DNA of 64,000 bases from Pseudomonas sp. BN102. GTDB taxonomy: Bacteria; Pseudomonadota; Gammaproteobacteria; Pseudomonadales; Pseudomonadaceae. This document shows, one piece after another, positions 1-8,503 of this stretch; position 1 is the stretch's first letter, and every line of letters begins with the position of its first letter. The notes under the pieces are model-generated. The model had not been told where the DNA came from and did not search any database. It saw nothing but the letters and a program-made list of their open reading frames with translations. Both the position numbers and the translations under genes were made by a program. The stretch lies in assembly GCF_029871245.1 (NCBI RefSeq), contig NZ_SSON01000068.1, positions 62,001-126,000 on the forward strand, in the 5' to 3' direction.

Positions 1-672
1 GGAGATGTTGTAGCTGGCGGCGATGGCGAACTGGGTGGCGAAAGCGACCCAACTGAAGCCGAGGCTGCTCTGCGGTGCGGTCTCCCCCTGCCCAGCGCCG
101 AACATCAGGGCGATGGTCACCAGCGCATAGAGCGGCAAGGTCACCAGCAGGGCCCATTTGAACGCCTTGTGCATCAGATCGTGGCCGTAGATCGACAGCA
201 GCGCCCCGACCGCGATCACGGCGCAGGCAACGGCCACCGGGTCCAACCCGAAGACACTCTCGAGGCCGCCGATGATCAGCGAGACGTTCACCACGTTGAA
301 GCCAACGAACACGAACAGGGTCGCCATCAGCGCCAGCACCACGCCGCGATAGCCGAACTGGGCGCGGGACTGGATCATCTGCGGCAGGCCCATTTCCGGC
401 CCCTGGGAACCGTGGAAGGCCATGAAGAGGGTGCCGAACATGATGCCCAGCGCGCCGGCCAGGGTGGTCCACAGGGCCGACAGCCCGAGGCTCGGCCCTA
501 CGAACCCGATGGAAATGGTGAAGAAGTGGAAGTTGCCGAGGAACCAGAACGGCCCCTGGCTACTGAGCCTGGCGTGCCGCTCGGACTCCGGGATGTAGTC
601 GATCGAGTGGCCTTCGATGGCCAGGCCGCCACTGGTTTCAACGACGCTGGCGGGTGTGTTGGACCCTGACAT
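1..672 (-). CDS. NCS1-family purine/cytosine-type permease (3' end outside the window)
   Basis: Inner-membrane permease of the nucleobase:cation symporter-1 type. The first 224 codons are present and the frame runs off the left edge. It begins MSGSNTPASVVETSGG and then has hydrophobic helices with NCS1-like features: WFLGNFHFFTISIGF, the GPEMGLPQM loop, RAQFGYRG and FVGFNVVNVSLIIGG. These match the helix 1-3 region that in characterised family members forms the cation and nucleobase site. The start is the ATG at 672. It diverges from a LysR gene at 973, which probably controls it. The substrate cannot be read from the sequence; purines, pyrimidines, hydantoins or thiamine-type compounds are all possible for this family. 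Confidence 0.82.
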   Translation of the reverse strand, partial: MSGSNTPASVVETSGGLAIEGHSIDYIPESERHARLSSQGPFWFLGNFHFFTISIGFVGPSLGLSALWTTLAGALGIMFGTLFMAFHGSQGPEMGLPQMIQSRAQFGYRGVVLALMATLFVFVGFNVVNVSLIIGGLESVFGLDPVAVACAVIAVGALLSIYGHDLMHKAFKWALLVTLPLYALVTIALMFGAGQGETAPQSSLGFSWVAFATQFAIAASYNIS

Positions 673-932
673 GGGATGCTCCTGCGCTCCGAATCGAGCG
701 TGATCTTGTTCTTGTGGTGGTGCCGCAGGCATGGCCCTTGGCAAACATCGATTCCATCCATGTATGGCGAGTGACGCTGCCTTTACCTCATGGCCAGCGC
801 ACCCGGACCCGACCTATCATCGCCAGCCAGAAACGGAGCGCCTTTGCGCGTCCCTGGGGCTCGCATGAATGCGGGTCAGGCTGCACTCTAGGGGGCGGCG
901 CAGGGCCGTAAAATAGCGCGGGCCAACTGTTC

Positions 933-952
933 ACATAGAAAGTCATCTATGT
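933..952. promoter_or_regulatory. Dyad between NCS1 permease and lysR, candidate LysR-binding site
   Basis: A perfect 6-bp inverted repeat, ACATAG-N8-CTATGT, lies in the 300-nt divergent gap, 20 nt upstream of the LysR gene. LysR-type regulators commonly bind interrupted dyads (T-N11-A type) in such gaps and control both themselves and the divergent gene. The repeat is seen; its role is inferred. I see no other gene-like content in 673-972. Confidence 0.4.
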
Positions 953-972
953 AACGAGTTATCGGAGGCAGC

Positions 973-1875
973 ATGCTGGGGAACGTATCCGAGCTGGATA
1001 TCCGCTTGATCAGGGTCTTTCTCGCCGTCGTCGAGGCGGGAGGCGTCTCGGCCGCGCAGACGGCGCTCAACACCACACAGCCGACCATCAGTGCGCAACT
1101 TTCCTCGCTGGAGACCCGCCTGGGGTTTCGCCTCTGCCATCGCGGCCGTGCCGGCTTCGCCCTTACGCAGAAGGGCAGCCAGTTCCTCGATGCCGCGCGA
1201 AGGCTGCTGGCCGCCGCCGAGGGGTTCCGCCTCGAGGTCCAGCACATCAATCGCACCCTGTCAGGCACCCTCAACATCGGCCTGCTCGGCCAGATCGACC
1301 CCGTGGCCAACAAGAATATCGCCCTGGCCATCGCCCGCCTGCGCGCCCGCCACGAGGGGCTGTACTTCCAGTTCACCGAACTGTCGTCGTCCTTCCTCGA
1401 AGAAAAGATCATCAACGGCCACCTCGACCTCGCCATCGGCTACTTCTGGCGCCGGCTCGACACGCTCGACTACTTTTCGCTGTTCCGGGAAACGCAGATT
1501 GCCTATTGCGGCTCCTCGCACCCGCTGTTCGACCAGGCCGGGACGCTCAGCCGCGAGGACGTGGCCGAACACCAATGGGTCTGGCCCAGCCACCCTCTGC
1601 CGGAGATGCCGGCGCCCACCTCCATCGAGCGCCTGACCGCCCTCACTGACAGCATGGACGGCGCCGCCCTGCTGATCCTCTCCGGCCAGCATCTGGGCTT
1701 CCTGCCGCAGCACTATGCCGCCCGGCACGTGGACCTGGGGCAGTTGCACGCGCTCAACCCGGAGCAGCTGCGCTACGAGGTCTGCTTCCACGCGGCGGTG
1801 CGCCGTTCCACTCGCCAGAGCGATCTGGTGAGCGCGTTCCTGACTGAGTTGATGGATGTGTTCGGAGTGGGTTGA
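973..1875 (+). CDS. LysR-family transcriptional regulator
   Basis: DNA-binding regulator of 300 residues, a normal LysR length. The N-terminal winged HTH (about residues 6-65) shows the family pattern: LDIRLIRVFLAVVEAGGVSAAQTALNTTQPTISAQLSSLE, here given in part. The rest is a periplasmic-binding-protein-like effector domain (about 92-295), beginning GTLNIGLLGQ. The ATG at 973 is preceded by GGAGG in ATCGGAGGCAGC. The divergent NCS1 permease at 672 is the likely target, with the dyad at 933-952 as a candidate site. The effector is unknown. The last codons overlap the longest possible reading of the downstream HIT gene. Confidence 0.88.
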   Translation: MLGNVSELDIRLIRVFLAVVEAGGVSAAQTALNTTQPTISAQLSSLETRLGFRLCHRGRAGFALTQKGSQFLDAARRLLAAAEGFRLEVQHINRTLSGTLNIGLLGQIDPVANKNIALAIARLRARHEGLYFQFTELSSSFLEEKIINGHLDLAIGYFWRRLDTLDYFSLFRETQIAYCGSSHPLFDQAGTLSREDVAEHQWVWPSHPLPEMPAPTSIERLTALTDSMDGAALLILSGQHLGFLPQHYAARHVDLGQLHALNPEQLRYEVCFHAAVRRSTRQSDLVSAFLTELMDVFGVG

Positions 1876-1915
1876 GCCCGAGAGCCGAAGTCCAGTGTCG
1901 ACCAGGTGCGGCCGA

Positions 1916-2449
1916 GTGTTTTGCCCCTATTACCTTATTGCCCGCAAGCTCGAGGAGTCCTTGCCTTTGGAAATAGCCCCAGGCTTCATCGTCCATGAAA
2001 CCGACCATTGGATAATCAACCATCACATGGCATCGGCATTGCCCGGATACCTGATGCTGGGCTCGAGGAAGAAGGTCAGCTCGCTTTCCGAGCTGCCTGG
2101 CGCGGCATTGGCGGAGTTGGGCGGCCTGCTCGCGCGAACGCAGCAGGTCGTGGAAACACAGCTGAGGCCCAAGTGGCTCTATATCAGTCGCTTCGGTCAC
2201 GTGCCAGGACACCCCATCCACTTCCACGTCATCCCGATTTACGACTGGGTCGAAGCGTTGTTCTGGAAGGACGAGCGCTACAGGCAGCTGGAGAACTTCG
2301 CCACGCCGGACAATGCCGAGTCCCTTACGGATGGTGCCGAGTTGACGCTCTTCATCTGGCGGGAGTTCGGCGAGCGGCACGATCCACCGCCCATCCAGGG
2401 CCTATCGATCAGCCAGGCCATCGAGCGTTTGCGCGCTGCCTTTGAATAG
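1916..2449 (+). CDS. HIT-family (histidine triad) protein
   Basis: Small soluble protein of the histidine-triad superfamily, which hydrolyses or transfers nucleotides. Visible marks are FCPYYLIARKL near the N terminus, an alternating-strand core, and the C-terminal signature GHPIHFHVIP. The second and third triad histidines are present, but the position of the first is Pro, with a His one residue earlier, so the triad is atypical. I chose GTG 1916 because family members start just before the CP(Y/F) segment and AGGTG lies upstream. An ATG at 1856 would give 197 residues and overlap the lysR gene by 20 nt. The substrate is not predictable; the lysR-HIT spacing suggests co-transcription. Confidence 0.75.
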   Translation: MFCPYYLIARKLEESLPLEIAPGFIVHETDHWIINHHMASALPGYLMLGSRKKVSSLSELPGAALAELGGLLARTQQVVETQLRPKWLYISRFGHVPGHPIHFHVIPIYDWVEALFWKDERYRQLENFATPDNAESLTDGAELTLFIWREFGERHDPPPIQGLSISQAIERLRAAFE

Positions 2450-2502
2450 GCTTGTGCAGGGTGTCTGCCACTCGATGATCACGACACCGCCCTGAACAGC
2501 TG

Positions 2503-2598
2503 TCAGGTCGGCTCAGGTAAAGACTGCGTTTTCTCCGGCGGTTTGACCGAACCGATGTACACCGCAAGGATGGTCAGCAGCGCGCCGCAAATCTGCAG
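2503..2598 (-). pseudogene. Remnant of the C-terminal tail of a DMT/EamA-type transporter
   Basis: On the minus strand a 31-codon frame ending in TGA reads ...CGALLTILAVYIGSVKPP..., which looks like the last transmembrane helix and tail of an EamA drug/metabolite transporter. An in-frame TAG lies directly upstream and no further transporter sequence follows toward 2798, so this would be a decayed fragment. The remainder of the 2450-2798 gap holds no convincing gene. Identification rests on a short hydrophobic pattern and is tentative. Confidence 0.35.
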
Positions 2599-2798
2599 CT
2601 ACCGCTTGCGGGGCGAAGCGTTACGCCTTTGGAGGCGTCGCCTCCTGTGCCGATGAGCGACTGAGCGCGAAGCGATCAGGCTGGGGCGCCGGGCAGGGGG
2701 AGCGGGAAACGTACTGTTGCACGGAGCCAGGCGAGGACGCTCACACAAACTTGCCAATCCAGTGCAAATCCCGCCTGTTATCCGTGCATAACCAAACC

Positions 2799-4142
2799 TC
2801 ACGGCTGCAACGGAATAGACGGCCCCAGGTAGTCGTTGGCCTGCTGGATATCGTCCTGGCCAAGCGCTCCCACCGAGGCCGACAGGCGCAACCGTGACAG
2901 CAGGTAACGCAGCTTGGCCTCCAGCAGGTCGCGGCGGGCGATGAAGGCCTGCTCCTCGGCATTGAGGATATCCAGGTTGGTGCTGGTGCCGGCCAGGAAG
3001 CCCTTGCGCGCCGAGTCCTGGGCTCGCTCGCTGGACACCACCGCCTTCTCCAGCGCGCGCACCCGCTGCTCGCCACTCTGTACCCCACGGAACTCGCGGG
3101 TAGTGCCAGACAGCACCTCCTCGCGGCTCGAGTTCAGCTGGTCATTGGCCAGCTCGCGGTTGGCCGCGGCCTGGCGCACCTGGGCGCTGGTCGCGCCGCC
3201 GGCGAAAATTGGCATGCGGAACTCGACCCCCACCGAGCCATAGCGGTTTGTCTGATTCTGGGTCGAGACCGAATCGCTTTCCAAATCGTTGTAGGCGGCG
3301 ACGAAATCCAGGGTCGGCCAATGCCCGGCCTTGGCCCGCTTCACTTCCTCGTCGGCAACATCCAGGCTGCGGCTACGGGCGATGATGGCGGGGTTGTTGG
3401 CCCGCGCGTCGTTGATCCAGTCCTGCAGGGCCGGCGGCTCCAGAGGCGGTGTGGGGAATTCAGTGCGCAGAGTGGACATATCCTCCGGCAGCACGCCGAG
3501 CAGCTCCTGCAGCAGGCGACGCGCCACCAACAGGTTGTCCTCGGCCTCGATCAGCTCGGCCTGGGCGAGGTCGCGCCGGGCTGAAGCCTGGTCGATATCG
3601 ATCACGGTGCCGTCGCCCAGTTGGAAACGCCGCTTGGCCGCCAGCACCTGTTCGTCCAGGGCCTTGAGCTTGACCTTGGCCAACTCGATGGTCTCCAGCG
3701 ACAGCAGCACCGAGAAGTAGCGGGCAGCCAGACTCACCGCCGACTCCTGGGTCTTGGCGTCGAACACCGCATCACTGAGCAGCGTGCGCTGTTTGCCTTG
3801 GCGGTACTCGGCCATGCGCTGCTTGTTGAACAACGGCTGGCGCAATTCCACCACCGCGCCCTTGGAGTCGTACTCCAGATCGTTTTCCACGCTGCGACCG
3901 AGGACATTGTCCTGCTCGGTGGTGCCGTCCACACGCCTCCAGAACGCGGTGCTGTTGATGTTCGGCAGCAAGCCAGACTTGCCCAGTTCCTTGTACTCCT
4001 GGCCAGCCTGGCGCTCATGCACCGACGCCAGGTAGGTGGGGCCCTGGTTCTGATAGGTGTTCCAGGCTTCGTTGAGGTCCATTGCGGACACAGGCAGGGC
4101 TACGGCTCCGAGGAAACCGGCTACAGCCATCCGGGCTCTCAT
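2799..4142 (-). CDS. TolC-family outer-membrane channel of a type I secretion system
   Basis: Outer-membrane efflux protein (447 residues from the chosen ATG) completing an ABC-HlyD-TolC export operon. It has a signal peptide (MRARMAVAGFLGAVALPVSA), then the two repeated coiled-coil outer-membrane-factor halves. Typical parts are LNEAWNTYQNQGPTYLAS at the start and GTSTNLDILNAEEQAFIARRD near the end, a segment conserved in AprF/PrtF. The ATG at 4142 follows GGAGCAGTGAT and overlaps the adaptor stop region. A longer start at 4172 would lie inside the adaptor gene and is less likely. Neighbours at 4144 and 5494 are the adaptor and ABC components. Its closest named relatives, by pattern, are AprF/PrtF/HasF-type channels. 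Confidence 0.88.
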   Translation of the reverse strand: MRARMAVAGFLGAVALPVSAMDLNEAWNTYQNQGPTYLASVHERQAGQEYKELGKSGLLPNINSTAFWRRVDGTTEQDNVLGRSVENDLEYDSKGAVVELRQPLFNKQRMAEYRQGKQRTLLSDAVFDAKTQESAVSLAARYFSVLLSLETIELAKVKLKALDEQVLAAKRRFQLGDGTVIDIDQASARRDLAQAELIEAEDNLLVARRLLQELLGVLPEDMSTLRTEFPTPPLEPPALQDWINDARANNPAIIARSRSLDVADEEVKRAKAGHWPTLDFVAAYNDLESDSVSTQNQTNRYGSVGVEFRMPIFAGGATSAQVRQAAANRELANDQLNSSREEVLSGTTREFRGVQSGEQRVRALEKAVVSSERAQDSARKGFLAGTSTNLDILNAEEQAFIARRDLLEAKLRYLLSRLRLSASVGALGQDDIQQANDYLGPSIPLQP

Positions 4143-4143
4143 A

Positions 4144-5487
4144 TCACTGCTCCTTGAATGCGCTTTCGACACGACCCATCAGAGGTTTCATCAGGTAGCT
4201 CATAAGGCTGCGTTCCCCGGTCTTGATGGTGACGGTGGCCGGCATGCCTGCGCGAATATTGTTCGGCCCGAGCAGCTTCATGCCTTCTTCAGTCACTTCT
4301 ACCTGGGTCAAGTAATAGGGCTGTTTGCTGTCCTCGTCCACCAGGCGGTCGGCGGCGACTGTCATTACCCGGCCGGGGATGTTCGGCGTCTGGGCGTGGT
4401 TGAAGGCCGGGAAGGTGATGTCCACCGACAGTCCCGGCACCATCTTGTCGATAGCCTGCACCGGCACCTGGGCATCCACCTGCAGGGGCTCCTTGTCCGG
4501 CACCACGTCCATGATCCGCGCACCGGGCTGGATGACCCCTCCGACGGTGGCGATGTTCATGCCCAGGACGATGCCGTCGATCGGCGAACGGATGACGGTG
4601 TTCTCCACCTGGTAGTCGATGGAGCGCAGGCGTTCGGCCAGGGAGGTCGCTTCCTTCTGCACGTCGGTCAGCTGCGACTCCACCTCCTTCTGGAAGTCCT
4701 GCTCGCGCTGGAGGATGCGTAGCTTGAGCTCAGCGATCTGGTTGCGGGTACGGCCGATGTCAGCGATGTTCTGCGCCATGGAGCCGTTCAGCTCGGAGGC
4801 GTTGCGCTCCAGTTCGAGCATGCGGTTGCGCGGTATATAGCCTTCGGAGGCCAGGCTGCGCACCCCTTCCAGCTCCTGGCCCAGCAGGCTCGACTGGCTG
4901 GCGCGGGTCGCCTGGACCTGGCGCAGGCCCTTGAGCTGCTCTTCGGCGCCGTTGAGGTTTTCGTGCAGGATGCTGATCTCGCCCAACAGAGCCTTGCGCC
5001 GGGTGTGGAACAACCGCTGTTGCAGGGCGATGGCTTCCTGCAGGCGCGGGTCGCCGCCGAAGCGCTCCAGCAGAGCGGGAGTGAAGGTCACCGAATCGGC
5101 GCCATCGCGCTCGGCGGAAAGCCGGTCCTCCACCGTCTTGGCCACTATGTACTGGGAACTCAGGGCGCCCTGCTCGGCGATCGCCTGGGTCGGATCCAGC
5201 AGCACCAGCTCCTGTCCGGCGCGAACTTTATCGCCCTCGCGCACCAGGATGGCGTCCACCGTGCCGCCGGTGAGATGCTGGACCGTCTTGCGGGCGTTGG
5301 TGACGTTGACCGTGGCGTTGGCGACCACGCCGGCATCCAGCGGGGCGAACACCGCCCAGACCAGGAAACCGCCGAAGCCAGCCAGTACCAGCCAGATGCC
5401 CCAGCGCGCCGGGCGGATATCGTCCATGTCCACCTGGGCCGGTTGCTCAACCCGAACCAGTGCCTTGCTTTCGCTTGCCTGTTGCAT
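4144..5487 (-). CDS. HlyD-family periplasmic adaptor of a type I secretion system
   Basis: Membrane-fusion protein of 447 residues bridging the ABC transporter and the TolC-like channel. Layout: short cytoplasmic N terminus, a single transmembrane helix (about 30-50, WGIWLVLAGFGGFLVWAVF), a lipoyl-like segment (VREGDKVRAGQELVLLDPTQA, about 80-100, partly quoted), a long alpha-helical hairpin, and the C-terminal adaptor region with VIRSPIDGIVLGM and GMPATVTIKTGERSLMSYL, hallmarks of the AprE/PrtE subgroup. It starts 6 nt after the ABC gene stop and ends where the channel gene begins, so the three are translated as one operon. Confidence 0.9.
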   Translation of the reverse strand: MQQASESKALVRVEQPAQVDMDDIRPARWGIWLVLAGFGGFLVWAVFAPLDAGVVANATVNVTNARKTVQHLTGGTVDAILVREGDKVRAGQELVLLDPTQAIAEQGALSSQYIVAKTVEDRLSAERDGADSVTFTPALLERFGGDPRLQEAIALQQRLFHTRRKALLGEISILHENLNGAEEQLKGLRQVQATRASQSSLLGQELEGVRSLASEGYIPRNRMLELERNASELNGSMAQNIADIGRTRNQIAELKLRILQREQDFQKEVESQLTDVQKEATSLAERLRSIDYQVENTVIRSPIDGIVLGMNIATVGGVIQPGARIMDVVPDKEPLQVDAQVPVQAIDKMVPGLSVDITFPAFNHAQTPNIPGRVMTVAADRLVDEDSKQPYYLTQVEVTEEGMKLLGPNNIRAGMPATVTIKTGERSLMSYLMKPLMGRVESAFKEQ

Positions 5488-5493
5488 GATCGG

Positions 5494-7230
5494 TTACTCC
5501 TTCGCCCGCATCGACGCCAGGTTGGGGGTGCCTACCGAAGGCATGACACTGGCCTGGCGCAGGGCCGCGAACACTTCGTCGCGGGGACCGAACGCCTGCA
5601 TGCTGCCATCGCGCAGCAGCAGGACCTTGTCCACCGTGCTGAGCACGCTGGGCCGGTGGGATATCAGGATCAACGTCTTGCCGCGCTTCTTCAGGTCGAT
5701 GATGGCCTCCACCAGTGCCGCCTCGCCCACGTCGTCGAGGTTGGCATTGGGCTCGTCGAGCACGATCATCGACGGGTCGCCATAGATGGCCCGGGCCAGG
5801 GCGACGCGCTGTTTCTGTCCACCGGAGAGTGGGCTGCCGTCCACGCCCAGCGGCGTGTCGTAGCCCTTCTCGAAACGCAGGATCATTTCGTGCACCCCGG
5901 CGCGCTTGGCGGCCAGTATCACTTCCTCACTGTCCAGTTCGCCGAAACGGGCGATATTGTCGGCGATGGTGCCTTCGAACAGCTCCACGTCCTGGGGCAG
6001 GTAGCCGATCCAGGGGCCGAGTTCCTCCTTGTTCCACTGGTAGATGTCGGCACCATCCAGGCGCACCTTGCCCGATTGCGCCGGCCAGACGCCCACCAGC
6101 AGCCGCGCCAGGGTTGACTTGCCGGCTGCCGAAGGGCCGATGATGCCGAGGGCTTCACCGGGCGACAGGCTGAAATTGACACCACGCAGGATGGTGACCA
6201 CACCGCCAGGGGCGGCGGTCATGGCCTGCTCCACGGCGAGCATGCCTGCGGGTTTGGGCAGCGACATCGCATTGACCCGCGCCGGGAAGTCCTGCAGCAG
6301 TTTGGACAGGCGGTCCCAGGAACCTCGGGCGGAAAGCAACTGCTTCCACACCGCGATGGCCTGCTCGACCGGCGCCATGGCACGGCCGCTGAGGATCGAG
6401 CTGGCGATCATCATCCCGGCGGTGATATCGCCCTTGATCGCCAGCCAGGCGCCAGCGCCGAGAATCAGCGACTGCAGGGTGATTCGCACGAAACGGCTGG
6501 CACCATTTATGTACGCGGCGCGGTCCGAGGCCTGGGTCTGTTTTTCGAGGATGCGCTTGTGGCTGCCGTACCAGCGCTCGCGGATCGCCGGCAACATGCC
6601 CATGGCCTCGATCACTTCGGTATTGCGCAGGTTGTTGTTGGCAAAGGTGCCGGAGGACATGGCCGCCTGGTTGGCCTCCGACAGCGGGACACGGGTGACC
6701 ACCTCGGTCAACAACGCGAGACCGAAGAGAATCGCAGAGCCGATCAGGGTGATGATGCCCAGCAGCGGGTGCACGAGGAAGATCACCAGCAGGTAGATCG
6801 GCGTCCAGGGGGCGTCGAAGAACGCAAACAGACCGTTGCCGGTGAGGAACTGGCGTACCTGGGACAGGTCCTGCAGTGCCTGGGCCGGATTACCGCCGGC
6901 ACGGCGCAGGTTGCGTTCGAAGGACGCATTGAAGATCCGTTTGTTGAGGGTCATGTCCAGCCGGTTGCCGAGTCGGATCAGCACTGTGGAGCGCACCACC
7001 TCCACCAGGGCCATGAGGACATAGAGCCCGACCATCAGCACCGTGAGCATGATCAGGGTGGTGACGTTGCTGCTCGCCAGCACGCGGTCGTAGACCTGCA
7101 GCATATAAAGTGCAGGCGCCAGCATCAGTAGGTTGATGACCCCGCTGAATCCGCCGACCACAAAGAAGGTGTGCCGCAGTCGATTGAGAGCTTCAGACAA
7201 CTCGGAACGGGGCTGCGAGAAATTCTTCAT
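5494..7230 (-). CDS. Type I secretion ABC transporter/permease (AprD/PrtD type)
   Basis: Inner-membrane exporter of 578 residues that energises substrate passage through the HlyD and TolC partners. The N-terminal membrane domain (about 20-300) includes APALYMLQVYDRVLASSN and FFDAPWTPIYLLVIFLVHP, typical of the PrtD subgroup. The nucleotide-binding domain has Walker A GPSAAGKST (365-373), signature LSGGQKQR and Walker B MIVLDEPNANLD. No C39 peptidase domain is present, so the cargo should carry an uncleaved C-terminal signal. It is the first gene of a three-gene minus-strand operon. No RTX protease, lipase or haemophore gene is visible in the window, so the cargo is unknown. Confidence 0.9.
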   Translation of the reverse strand: MKNFSQPRSELSEALNRLRHTFFVVGGFSGVINLLMLAPALYMLQVYDRVLASSNVTTLIMLTVLMVGLYVLMALVEVVRSTVLIRLGNRLDMTLNKRIFNASFERNLRRAGGNPAQALQDLSQVRQFLTGNGLFAFFDAPWTPIYLLVIFLVHPLLGIITLIGSAILFGLALLTEVVTRVPLSEANQAAMSSGTFANNNLRNTEVIEAMGMLPAIRERWYGSHKRILEKQTQASDRAAYINGASRFVRITLQSLILGAGAWLAIKGDITAGMMIASSILSGRAMAPVEQAIAVWKQLLSARGSWDRLSKLLQDFPARVNAMSLPKPAGMLAVEQAMTAAPGGVVTILRGVNFSLSPGEALGIIGPSAAGKSTLARLLVGVWPAQSGKVRLDGADIYQWNKEELGPWIGYLPQDVELFEGTIADNIARFGELDSEEVILAAKRAGVHEMILRFEKGYDTPLGVDGSPLSGGQKQRVALARAIYGDPSMIVLDEPNANLDDVGEAALVEAIIDLKKRGKTLILISHRPSVLSTVDKVLLLRDGSMQAFGPRDEVFAALRQASVMPSVGTPNLASMRAKE

Positions 7231-7660
7231 CTCGGCGCTCCACTGGCAGATGGTTGGATTGGGTCATGACGACCGTATTTTTATAGTTGGAACCCGCAGA
7301 GCGATTCGGCACCAGCCCCCGCGGCAGCCTAACAACAGGCTTAGTCAAAGCTACCGCCGGATGCCAGCGGGAACCCCCGACTAGCTGACGGCTGACGAAT
7401 TAAGCGCGACCAACGCGATCACGGCGTTGCCGATAGTCACTCGCGTTTGCACGACAAAGCACGCCGCAGAGGCTCTGGAACGGCCTTCTACGGCCATTCG
7501 ACGGTGCCGGGAGTTGCGCCACTCGCGCGAAGCCTCGACGAATTTGGCGCCGGATTCATGACGCAGGACCGCGCCAGGAGGGAGGAAAGGATGTGGACTG
7601 TGTTGCAACGAGGGAACCACCGCCGCCCGAAGGGGGAACGGCCGGCGGGTCCGTTCCCCC
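7231..7660. other. 430-nt gap without a convincing gene
   Basis: This stretch separates the starts of the type I secretion operon from the end of the ttgR-like gene. Open frames here (for example minus 7381-7620) have no recognisable protein pattern and poor starts. It presumably holds the secretion operon promoter near 7231-7300. Its last bases form the hairpin listed at 7631-7661. Confidence 0.5.
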
Positions 7661-7661
7661 T
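7631..7661 (-). terminator. Perfect 11-bp hairpin at the end of the ttgR-like gene
   Basis: AGGGGGAACGG and CCGTTCCCCCT form a perfect 11-bp stem around a 9-nt loop, touching the repressor stop codon. There is no clear U-run after it on the minus strand, so it may be a weak or Rho-assisted terminator or an RNA-stabilising hairpin. Confidence 0.45.
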
Positions 7662-8302
7662 CAGGCTACCCTGACCCGCAGGGCCGGGCTGAGGCGCAGC
7701 ATGTCCATCACGCTGTTCACCAGGTCCTCGGCCTCTTCCGCCAGGGAGAAGCCGGCCGGCACCAGCAACCAATTGGTCTGCAGGCCTTCCATATAGGCAT
7801 GCAGGCTGATGGCGGCGCGGCGGCAATCCAGGTCCGCCGGCAACTGGCCGCGGTTCACGGCGTTGCGCAGGGCCTTGGCGATGCGCAGATCGCAGTCGGC
7901 GCTCAAGTCCTGCATCTTCTGCCGCAGATCGCCGAGTTCCTCGGTGTACTCCACCTTGTGCCGCAGGATCTCGTGGATGCGCCGGCTTTGCGGGTCCAGC
8001 TCCACGCGCTTGAGCAGCCGCACCAGCAACTGGCGCATGCGCCCCAGGGGATCGGGCTCGTCTTCGCTCTCGCTGGCGCGGGCGAGCTCCTCGATAGGCA
8101 TGCGGATGCGCTCCAGCATCGCCTGGAACAAATCGGTCTTGTTCTCGAAGTGCCAGTAGATGGCGCCCCGGCTCACCCCGGCAGCCGCCGCGATTTCCGC
8201 CAGGGAGGCGTGGGAAACCCCCTTCTCGTGGAACACCCGCTCGGTGGCATCGAGTATCTGCACGCGGGTTTCTTCGGCTTCCTCTTTGGTACGTCTGGCC
8301 AT
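7661..8302 (-). CDS. ttgR: TetR-family repressor of an RND efflux operon (TtgR/ArpR/EmhR type)
   Basis: Repressor of 213 residues. It opens MARRTKEEAEETRVQILDA, with the HTH AEIAAAAGVSRGAIYWHFENK (partly quoted; about residues 33-52). The C-terminal ligand domain has ARASESEDEPDPLGRMRQLL and ends in LDMLRLSPAL-like sequence (here MDMLRLSPALRVRVA). These segments match what I recall of Pseudomonas TtgR. It diverges from the efflux operon and a TtgR-like operator sits in the gap. In TtgR, antibiotics and flavonoids bound in the C-terminal pocket release the repressor from DNA; the same is expected here. ArpR or EmhR are equally valid names. Confidence 0.88.
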   Translation of the reverse strand: MARRTKEEAEETRVQILDATERVFHEKGVSHASLAEIAAAAGVSRGAIYWHFENKTDLFQAMLERIRMPIEELARASESEDEPDPLGRMRQLLVRLLKRVELDPQSRRIHEILRHKVEYTEELGDLRQKMQDLSADCDLRIAKALRNAVNRGQLPADLDCRRAAISLHAYMEGLQTNWLLVPAGFSLAEEAEDLVNSVMDMLRLSPALRVRVA

Positions 8303-8388
8303 TCGCCACTGGAACCTATGTGGTTGCTATCAAAGGAAAAACCTTCCATCCGTTGAAACAAAATCTGACATGGGCGTAGGAAGATTCG

Positions 8389-8420
8389 TTTTACAAACAT
8401 TCACGCATGTAAGTATATTC
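8389..8420. promoter_or_regulatory. TtgR-like operator in the ttgR/ttgA divergent promoter
   Basis: The segment contains TTACAAACAT at 8391 and ATGTAAGTATATT at 8407, an interrupted dyad TTACA-N12-TGTAA. It closely resembles my recollection of the operator that overlaps the ttgR and ttgA promoters in P. putida. It lies 87 nt from the repressor start and about 85 nt from the ttgA start. Confidence 0.75.
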
Positions 8421-8503
8421 ACACACCTTCGCAAGAATCCAGAACCTGCCCTGCGCCCGCCCTCCACCAAGGGCTGTACTCCAGAAAGATGAGGTCCCTT
8501 CAG

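Noticed and set aside
7381..7620. 79-codon minus-strand frame between the secretion operon and ttgR
   Set aside because: No motifs, no ribosome site and an unusual composition for this genome.
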